Assembly: GCA_031761405.1 (NCBI GenBank) | Contig: JASEVX010000011.1 | Location: forward strand, 63,427,543-63,491,542 | Source: Serripes groenlandicus | Lineage: Eukaryota; Mollusca; Bivalvia; Cardiida; Cardiidae | Direction: 5' to 3' | Length of the DNA stretch: 64,000 bases | Part shown: piece by piece, positions 40,501 to 51,326 of the stretch | Position numbering within the stretch: position 1 is the stretch's first letter | Layout of the letters: every line of letters begins with the position of its first letter | Notes under the pieces: generated by a model | The model's input: the letters and a program-made list of their open reading frames with translations, nothing else | Databases searched by the model: none | Told to the model about the DNA's origin: nothing | Program-made: the position numbers and the translations under genes

Positions 40501-43500
40501 AATACTAATCTATAACAAATAAGTTAAATGTTTTTTTCTTGCTGTGTAAACAGTAACAAGCAACATATATTGAAAACATTGTGGGAAAAGGAAAATTTGC
40601 TTATTTAAACAATTTCTTAATTCCAATAACCTTTCTTTACCGTCGTATAAACCAAATTTGTATTTGAAGGCTGTTATAAGTAAAAAACTTAAATGTTGCC
40701 AATTTAATCACATATCTTATCATTATAATAGCCAAATAATTAACAAAACTTACAATTAAAGTCCGCATCTGTTGTCGAAATAGCCACAGGTGCATTAACA
40801 CAAGATTTGTGAAACCAATTTGTGCATATATCACATTGTACCATGACGGTATCGACACATCCCGGCAAGTTACAAATACATACATGTATATGATAGGTTT
40901 ATTGGGAACAGGGGTTACATTTATAATTTGTTTGGAATGACACTCGTAAACAATGGTAATTAACAGTGTATGGTCACGCATCCTTAATTGATTTGGCAAG
41001 CTTAAACACCCTTTAAAGGAAACAGCGGCCAGCTTAGGTGTATACTGTAGAGTAAAATTCGGACGGCACAGGTATTGGTTTTCTCTGGAGCATTTAATCC
41101 TTTTATAATGCATGATTTCAATTACTCTTTCATTTGGATAGATGTTTCTTTTTTAGCTCACCTGAGCACGAAGTAAATAACCAACGCTAAATGTCGCAAA
41201 ATCTTCTAACGTTATATGTCGCATCTGTAACGCCAAATGTCGCAAAAAATTGTACTGCCGCTATATGTCGCAACATCAACGCTAAATGTCGCACTCTTTT
41301 ATAAGCACTCTTTTGTAGTATTACTGTTTCACAATGTACATATTACAATGTTTCATCTGACTCTGTCCCTTCTTTTTTTAGTTATGGCTCCTGAGGTAGT
41401 CATTTTTTGCGACAATTAGCGTCAGCCTTGCGACATATAACGTCAAGTGCGACATATAGTCAAAATATATATGCACTCTCGTACTATCGATATGGATTCG
41501 CACTCTTACGATAAGGACTCTCACACAAGCGATATGCACTCTTATACTACTGATATGGATTCGCTCACTTACGATATTGATTTATACACTAACGATATGG
41601 ACTCTCACAAAAACTATATGCACTCTCGTTCTAACGATAATGACTCGCACACTAACGATATGGACTCTAGTAATAGTGGTTCATTAGAATAACAGATTGT
41701 GAGAAATGATACATTTAAAACGGAAACCGAAACACGTTCATCAAAAGCACCATGTAGAACTACCACAGTTGATTTGGTATATTATTGTTAACCTTGGTTC
41801 GAAACAAAATCCTTCGTCGCGATACTCCCTTCAACGGGTGAATAGATTGTTCAAAGACATTGTGAGCAAGACACAACCGCCTCGGTTGTATCTCAACCCT
41901 TGCCGGTTCTGTGATATATCTGTGTCGCCTTTTAGTGTTAGAAGAATTATATGAATAGCAGGACCTGGCTGTTGGTTAGTGCAGGCAATCCGTGATGTGT
42001 TAACACATTCCTCGCGGGCCAATGCCTGGCTCTACTCTATCTGCGGATAGCCACATTTGGTGGCTAGTATACAATAGATGGAATATGGTATAAACGTTCA
42101 AGGTATCAGTTACGGGATGTTAAAGTGCTACATTTATAAACTTTTTTATAAGTAGGTTAAGGAATGGCAACAAAAAGCATGTTACTTATTCCGTGTCAGT
42201 TTTTATTCCAGTATTAGCTTATACAGTTTGTGACAAGAGAGACAATTGTATACCAGTTACAATATGTGGCTATCCATAGAACGCATTAACATTTTGAAAA
42301 CACATGTACACGGACATACACTGTTACATTACGTTATAACATGTACAATTTTCTTTAATTTTACAGTTTTAAAAAACTTAAGAAAATTGTACATGTTATA
42401 ACGTTATGTCACAGTGTATGTCCGTGTACATGTGTTTACAAAAATAATGTCTTGGACGTTTATACCATATTCCATCTATTGTATACCAGCCACAAAATGT
42501 GGCTATCCGCAGAAAGAGCCAGTCATTGGCCCGCAAGGAATGTATAAACACAAAGCGCAATCTGTTATTCTGATGAACCACTATTACTAGAGTCCATATC
42601 GTTAGTGTGCGAGTCATTATCGTTAGTACGAGAGTGCATACAGCTTTTGTGAGAGTCGTGATATCGTAAGTGTATGAATCAATATCGTTAGTGAGCGAAT
42701 CCATATCGTTAGTACAAGAGTGCATATCGCTTGTGTGAGAGTCCTTATCGTAAGTGTGCGAATCCATATCGATAGTACGAGAGTGCATATATATCTTGTA
42801 TATATGTCGTACTTGACGTTATATGTCGCAAAAAAATGACTACTTCAGGAGCTATAACTAAAACAAGAAGGGACAGAGTGAGATGAAACATTGTAATTTG
42901 TACATTGTGAAACAGTAATACTACAAAAGAGTGCTTATAAAGGAGTGAGACATTTAGCGTTGATGTTGCGACATATAGCGGCAGTACCTTGTTTTGCGAC
43001 ATTTGGCGTTACAGATGCGACATATAACGTCAGAAGGTTTTGCGACATTTAGCGTTGGTTGCGACGTTCAGCGTCAGCCTTGTGACATAAAACGTCAAGT
43101 GTGACATTTAGCGTTGGTGCGACATTTAACGTTGCTACAGTGTTCCTTGGCCGCCAGGGAGCGGGGCTTTTTTGCCTTATATGGCTATAGTGTAAACTCA
43201 AAAAAATCTTCTCCTCCAAAAGTGTCAGGCCGATTTTCAAATAATTTTGTAGAAATGTTCCTAGGGTGACCCTCTATCAGATCCCTTCCAGCCAAGTTGA
43301 TTGGTCGAAAAACATGGCCGCCAGCGGTTGGGGCTTTTTTGCCTAATATGGCTATAGTAAAAACTTGAAAAATCTTCTCATCCGAAAGTTTTTGGCCAAT
43401 TTTCAATTCTTTTTGTAGAAATGTTCATTGGGAGACCATCTATCAGATTCCTCCAAGCCATGTTGATTGGTCGATAAACATGGCCGCCAGGGGGGCAGGG

Positions 43501-46500
43501 CTATTTGGCCTTATATGGCTATAGTGAAAACTTGAAAAATCTCTTGTTAAGCAGGAAGCTTTTGAGTAAGATTTTAGAAAACCCTTGGTCAATGGTGATT
43601 TTTTTTGTAACAAAAATTATTAAATACTTAGATGAGTGAGTCGGGGCCATAATGGTTATCCATTTGTTTTACATGTCTTTTGAAACTTGGACATTAAATA
43701 TAATATTCACATGTATGTCTCATGATTTATTTTTATAGACAACTAAAATGGCATTTAATTTTAACGGATGCGTCATTTATTCTTTTACCCGAAGTTGTAA
43801 TATTTATAAACAATGCATAGTTTATAAATCACACATCTATGCAAAGGCAAATGTTTGAACAGTTTTATATACCCAGACAAATTCAGTGCCTTCAGCGCTT
43901 TGATTACTCTAGGCCTAGACGATACATATATATAGAACCAACCAAATGACGCTTGATAGAAGCTTACTCTCTGATTGGTTAGTTAGCTTACAGAACAATC
44001 ATTTTGTTAGCAATATTTCTGATTCACCACAACGATTAAAATCGTGTTGTCGAATACAAAATATATCATTTACATGAAAGAAAATATGTTTTGCTCTTTT
44101 CTACACAATACAATGTTATTTTGAAAACATGCATAGCACTTTTTGCTTGATTTCTTAGTCAATTTCGAAGATATTACGATGACACTTTATTGTGACACGA
44201 GTTGTAAACGTCCAAAAATGCTCAAAATATTAATACCGTTAATATTACACCTACAAATGCTGAAATGTAGGTGCTTTAAAATGTTTCTTTGTATTCAAAC
44301 AAACTGATTAAAGACCTCTTATAAAACGTTTTAAAAGAAATAATGAAATTGGTTCTTTCGCACCATTTAATTTTGTATTTTACATTTTTTAAATGTGTCT
44401 TTGGGCTAACAACAGCCATTTTGCTTAAGCCATGCATATATTTTATGCATCAATGACACAAGGGAGCTCATTTTTAAAAAAAGTTTACATTTTTTCAATT
44501 ATTAAAACGAATAAAGAAAGAATATTTATGAATTTACATGGTAAGGTTCTGTTTGTTTATGTTTGAAATAAAATCTGAAATTACATGTATATTACAACTG
44601 AAATATAAATTAAATGTTTAGCTGATAAAGTTCATCAAGGGTGATGTACTTTTTTCAACGAATGGGGATAACTTTTAACATCTTTGACATAATGGTTATA
44701 ATAATTAAGCACGGTTCATATCAGTTTGAGACAAGGAGAAAGTTCATGTCTCTAGCAATTTAACCCTTTTCTCAGTGTTTTAAAGGTAGACTGATGCGAA
44801 GGTGTCAAATGTTGCTTTAAACAGAAAAAAGGTTAAATGGCTTTTAACTGCATTTAAATCCCCAATTGTCTTTTTTTGTGATTTTATCGATAACGAAATA
44901 TTTTCTGAAAAAAATCCTTAAATTTCTGAGTGGAATTACAAATATCCTGAAATAAGTATGTAATCGAGGGCTTGGTGTGAAACGGTTGTAACTAAAAACC
45001 TATTTTGAAAACCCTGGTTTAGGGGCAATTTTGACCACTTTCTAAACAATGAAGATTTAGGTGCCATTGCTCAGAACGAGCAATGGCACCTAAATTTACA
45101 TTGTTTACCAAGAATAATGATTTAACTCTTATTAAAACTTTATGGCGAGGTCATTAACCTTCGTAAAAAAATACAAATATTAGTTACAACCGTTTCACGC
45201 CAAGCCCTCGTATTTATTTAGACTGTAATGAATATCACGAATGTCACGATGACTCAATTGCATAACTTGTATTTGATATGTGGTAAAAAGAAATGAATGC
45301 GATCTTTCGTCATAGTACAGTTGTTTCAAAAATATTATCCTGCTATAAATTGCATTTATTATTGCCTTCTGATTTTGCTAAGATATCACCAATTATGAAG
45401 CAGAACGAGATTTATAATATCTTAGCAAAAATATGGAAAATATAGAAATAAAAATAGTTATTATTATTGAATAGAGATGCAAACATTGTGGCAAAAGGAG
45501 AGAGTGTTTATTATGAGCATTTTCTCTTTTTTCTACAATGTTTCAAAAGTCGTCTGCTGCAATTGCGTCAACATGCGTATTCATGTCGTGGTAAATGGTA
45601 AAACCTTATGCCAAGGACGTTTACAAAACTTAATACGTTCCGACATGTACTTTTCCTTCGTTCTTTAAATAGTTCTTACTTTCATTCTTTTGTTTCCTTC
45701 TATTGTTGGACACATTGAGTATACCAAAAGGAAGCCAATATATAGAACAGAACAGAACAGAACAGAACAGAAGTTTATTCGTAAGACTTGAACACATATG
45801 GTTCATCGTCAAAACATTTACAATATGCATGTGCATACGAAAAAAAAAAATAGACATACAGTTTATCAAATTACTATTTTGAAAGAATAATGCACTTCCC
45901 AAGAAGGCGGAAATAATGTTTGAAATGAGCGGAATATATAAGTATGCAGATATTCGGATAGAGCGCTTGGTGCTATGTTTTCATGCTATGTTAAGCAATA
46001 AGCTGATCAGAAAAAGGAGCCATAACTCTCATCGTCTAATCATTTACTACATTAAGTACACTTATTCTTTTGTGGTTAGCTTTGGTATAGTATATTCCAA
46101 TTGCATTTAAAACATTTAGATTTGTTGAGTTTAACATAGAAATGAATTTGTACATATTAGGATTTCTGAAATATATTTTCTTTATATATATATGTCTTAG
46201 ATCTTGATAAAAAGGACAAACTAGCATAAAATGAAACTCGTCTTCAATGTCATTTAAATTGCAGAGAGTACATTTCCTATCTTCTCTTTTGATGTTTCTA
46301 TGTCGACCTGTTTCAATAAGTAATTGATGTGACGATAAGCGTAATCTCGCAACGGCATTTCTGTATGTTGGAATATTCATTTTTTCAAGGTAGCAAGACC
46401 TATCAAAAGAGGTTTTTAGGCGTTTGTATAAGATCAGTGAAGTTTTAATATTTACATCAATATACCATTCAGCTATATACATGTCGATCAATCTTTGTCG

Positions 46501-49500
46501 CAACACTGGAATGAACATCTTTATGTTAACAGATGCTGGGAATAACCATACATCATAAAATCCAATAGTCTGTAGCAAATGTTTAACGTTTCTGACCCAA
46601 TCAGCATTTGAATAGCTACTATTTCTATTAATATTGTAGTTTAATAATGTTGAAAGGATACAATTATTTCCCTTTTCAGTAAAAAGTTTTATAAAATATT
46701 TAATAGTTCTAATTTTAATAATGACATGGTGCGGAAATCTTCCAAACTCTCCATTTATAGCAGAATTGCTAGTTGAGGGTTTTACTTTTAATAATCTCTT
46801 AAGAAATTTTCTATGCAATCGTTCTACCAATTCACTAGTTAAGAAGCCCCACACTTCACTCGAATAATAAATAATAGACGCGACAAAGGAATCAAATAAA
46901 TCAAGCATAATTGTTAATGGTATTTCTTTACCCCTAGTAATAGTGAATAAATCGCTCAGAGCCCGATTAGCTTTACCAACCAATGTTTTAATAGCATTAT
47001 GGAAGGTCCCGTTACTTGTAAAAACAATTCCTAAGTAATTAAAAGTGGTCAATTGTTCTATACTTTTACCACGGTATTTAAAATTGTATCGATGTTGTGC
47101 CTTTCTGCCTTTTTGAAAAACAACTATTTTGTTTTTTTCAGCATTTACTGTTAATTTCCACTTTTTACAATATAATTCGAAAGCATCCAATAAACTTTGT
47201 AGACCGTCCTCGGTATCTGAAATTAAAACCGAGTCGTCAGCAAATAAGAGTAAATAAATGGATAATTGGCCAAGCGTAAAGTCATGAGCTGTATTCTGTT
47301 GTAAAAATAACTCAATGTCATTTACAAACAATGAAAATAATATTGGTGACATGGTCTCTCCCTGCAATAATCCAACGTTACAATCGAAGAGATCCGATAC
47401 GTTATTTAGATGTTTAACACATAATTTTACATCTTCGTATAATGAACGAATTAGACTTAATACTTTGCCAGTAACACCTTGTTTTATCAATTTAAACCAC
47501 AAGCCGTTTCGATAAATAGAATCGAAACATTTTTGTAAGTCAATAAAACAACAGAACAATTGTTTCTTATCCCGGAATTGTTTCTGAATAAAGGAATTAA
47601 GTAGAAATATAGCGTCTACTGTACTGAAATTAGCTTTAAAGCCAAATTGTGCATCACTGATCACATCATATTTTACCGACCATATTTTTAGACGCTCATT
47701 GATTAAAGATGTAAATAGTTTTGCGAAACAGCTCGTAAGGGTTATTCCTCTGTAATTATTTGGATCTGATCGATCCCCTTTCTTATGAATAGGTACGATT
47801 AAACCCTGGGACCATGACTTTGGGTAGGTTTTCTTGTCGAGTATGTAATTAAAGAGGATTTGCAAGGGTTTATCTAGACAATCTATACACTCCTTGAAAT
47901 ATTCATACATTATATTGTCGGTAGAGCATGCCTTATTAGAACCTAACTTTTTAATACATTTTCTTATTTCCATAATTGTAAATGGCTCATCTAATTCATC
48001 GTAGATGCATTCATTTGATTTCATGTCATAGTCAATTACGAAATTCTGGCATTCGGTATCTTCTTCGATAGAAATATCTGATGATAATGTTTTAAAATGT
48101 TCAAAAAAATCACAAAGCTCAATATCAGAGTTGTTACTTTGACCACTGGTCTTATGCTTAAAGAGTTTCCAAAACTCCTTCGGTTTTTTAATTTTTTAAG
48201 TTTTCAAGTTCCTTAGCCAATTGTCTGTTATATTTACGTTTGGTGATTCTACAATGATACTTAAAATCTTTCTTTATCAAGAGAAATTCTTTTCTATTTT
48301 CATCGTTTTTATTCAAATTGTAATTTCTTAGTGCTCCTTCATATAGCATCTTTTTCTGTTTACAACTTTCATCAAACCATTTTTTCATAGAATAACTAGA
48401 GTTGTCATTTGAAAATACATTTTTCTTATATCTTATGTGTTTTTCAAAATATGCATTACCCTTACTGCTTAAGAAATCAGTGAAAATGTTAACTAAACGA
48501 TCAGAATCACAGTCAAGTAACATATTATCCTCTAAACTAGAGCAAAGATTATTGGTCGAGGTACCGACATCATTCTATCTTTAAATTCAGAGTCCCATTT
48601 ATGTATGACACGCTCTTCCCACATTGAAGTTTCACTTTGAGCGTTGTTTACCCGTAGGTTAAACGAAATAGAGGTGTGATTAGAAAATATATTGAAATTA
48701 TGTACACAAAAAATTAACAAAATGTCAAAATTACAATGACTGATTATCACATAGTCTACTGTACTTTCTCCGTTATGGGTGAAACACGTGTAATTACCTA
48801 CATTACAGTCTTTACCAACCCTTCCGTTTATAATGCGCATATCAAGCGATTTGCACAACTCCAAAAGGCAATCACCAAATCGATTCGACCCCTTATCGCA
48901 TGACGCGCGAGGTAAGTACTCATCGATTTCGTGATAGCCATCAAGATCATGGTCACCAAGCAGTCTATCATTCAATATGAAATCTGTTTTACATCCTACC
49001 CGTGCATTGAGGTCACCCAATAAAAACACTTTACCCCCTATGCTCTGAAAATGCCTAATGTCCGATTCTATTTTTTCAAAAACATCAAAGTCATAATTAT
49101 CGTATATTGGTGAACCTTCTGGGGCAATATATGTAGAACACAGATAAAGGTTTTCAGAAATATTAAAATACGATTTTTCAAGTTTAAACCACTGAATACA
49201 GTCAACATCGTGTTTGATTAGTTTCACGCCACTACATAAAGTGTTTTTAACATAGAGTAAAATACCACCGCTATTTCTCCTAGCCTTTCTGTGTTGCAAT
49301 TTTCTATAGGAATGAAATAACTTATAACCATTAATATTTATGTTTAATTTTCGATTAGTCCATGTCTCACTTAAAAATATCAAATCATAATCGCTAATGA
49401 TTGAGTAAAATTCAGGGTTGTTAAGTTTATCTTGGGTCAGACCTTCAACGTTCCACACAATATATAATATATAATATATAACAACAGTGAGGCACCATTG

Positions 49501-51295
49501 ACAGATCGAGTATATCAAAAGGAAGCCGATATATAACAACAATGAGGCACCATTGAAAGGTCGAGTATATCAAAAGGAAGCCGATATATAATAACAATGA
49601 GGCACCATTGACAGGTCAAGTATATCAAAAGGAAGCCGATATATCACAACAACGAGGCATCAATAAACAGATAGTATCGTTAACGATGAAAAGAAACAAA
49701 ACAACTTACTCCCAGAATTCTTCGGTTGGAGTTTTTCTACTTCCGTTCAACTTTTCGGTAACGGTTGCTAATTCCGTTATACTATTGCTGACGTTGTATG
49801 ACGTCAGGTTCTGATTCACGTTACCAGTCACGTGGGTAATATTATGATTATAATTGACGCCTGTGACGTTGGAAGACCTCATGTAGCAGTTGGCGGTGTT
49901 CCAGACGTTGTCGCACGTGCTCCACGGGAGTGTAGAGCTAAAGGACATGACAAAATAGTAGAGCGTCCACGCCATGATGACGTTGTAGTACACTGCTACG
50001 ATGGCCGTCATCGTCACCATGCCATAACCAACACCTAGATAGAAAAGGGTCTGGTTAATCAGGGTCCTATTTTACAGGCGAATGGGGATGCCTGTGGCTG
50101 AGCATGTACATATGAGCTTTCCAATTCAATTCAATTCAATTCAATTCAATTCTTTATTCAGCAATCTAGGCCTCCTGCCCATAATACAAAAATATTTAAC
50201 AATGAGCTTATATGAGCTTTCCCTAAACGCATATGTGCATATGTGTAAATGAGCTTTCCCTAATCGCCGTTACTGTGCATAGAACTACGTGCATGTTATG
50301 ACAAACACACAATGGTTTAAAACAGGTGCACTACTTTTACAAATCTAAATTATTACGTATCGAGGGCTTGGCGTGAAACGGTTGTAACTAAAAACCTATT
50401 TTGAGATTCCTGGTTTAGGGGCAATTTTGACCCCTTTGTAAACAATGCAAATTTAGGTGCCATTGCTCTGAACGAGCAATGGCACCTAAATTTCCATTGT
50501 TTACCAAGGACAATGATTTAATGCTTATAAAGACTTTATGGCGAGGTGATTTACCTTGATAACAAAATACACATGTTAGTTACAACCGTTTCACGTAAAG
50601 CCCTCGGTATTCTCGCCGCTTCACATCAAGCTTTAAGGCTGAATAGAGTAACAGTCATTTACAATGACAGGGACGCGTATACTAGAACTAGAACTAGTGG
50701 GAAACTGCATTTCATGAAGCTAGAATCTGCGATTGCTCAAGTGTGGACTGGGGTCATTTTTATTTTCTACTAAGTTATATAGTAATTTTAAAAGTTCTAA
50801 TTTCGTTAACTAACTAGTACATGTTTCATCCCTATGTATCAAGGATATGTTATAACCCTTACCCACATACAGACGCTTTCTGATAACTTTGCAGCAGACG
50901 ACTTATGAAAACATTGTGGCAAAAGGTGGAATTAATCCTAAACAGAAATGTCACCTTTTACCACGATGTTTTTAACTGTATATATAATAATTAAAGTCGC
51001 TAAGTGGAGATTTTTCAAATGTTTGCGAAGATGTTTTTTTCAATATCGTCTGCTACAGATTTGTTGAATGTGGGAAAGGTAAATGAGATCTACCTCGAAG
51101 AAGTGGAACACAAATCCAGGCTTTCCCAGGACTCAGGTTCGAGAACTGGGCATAGGCCATCTCAAGCAAGAACGTTGGGAAGGCACAGATGAACATGAAA
51201 ATAAAATACGGGATGAGGAAGGCTCCTGAAAATACATAAAAACTAAAGTAAGTGTAAATAAAATTAAAGGGAACACTCTTGTTGTGATGATGATG

Positions 51296-51326
<31 letters not shown>

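Larger units (their letters stand above)
45741..49475 (-). mobile_element. 5'-truncated non-LTR retrotransposon (LINE) inside a minisatellite
   Basis: It ends (3') in five TTCTG units at 45743-45772 and is cut at the 5' side just at the start of the endonuclease (WNVEGL, about 49460). Endonuclease 49460-48545: [24 protein letters not shown], and SNH where SDH is usual. Linker frame 48523-48188. Reverse transcriptase 48187-46036 with [28 protein letters not shown] and a C-terminal C-x2-C-x9-H-x4-C knuckle. Only two frameshifts (near 48550 and in an A-run near 48190) break the polyprotein. No ORF1. 3' UTR 46035-45773. Flanks: AAGCCAATATATA on the left and minisatellite units on the right. Confidence 0.92.
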
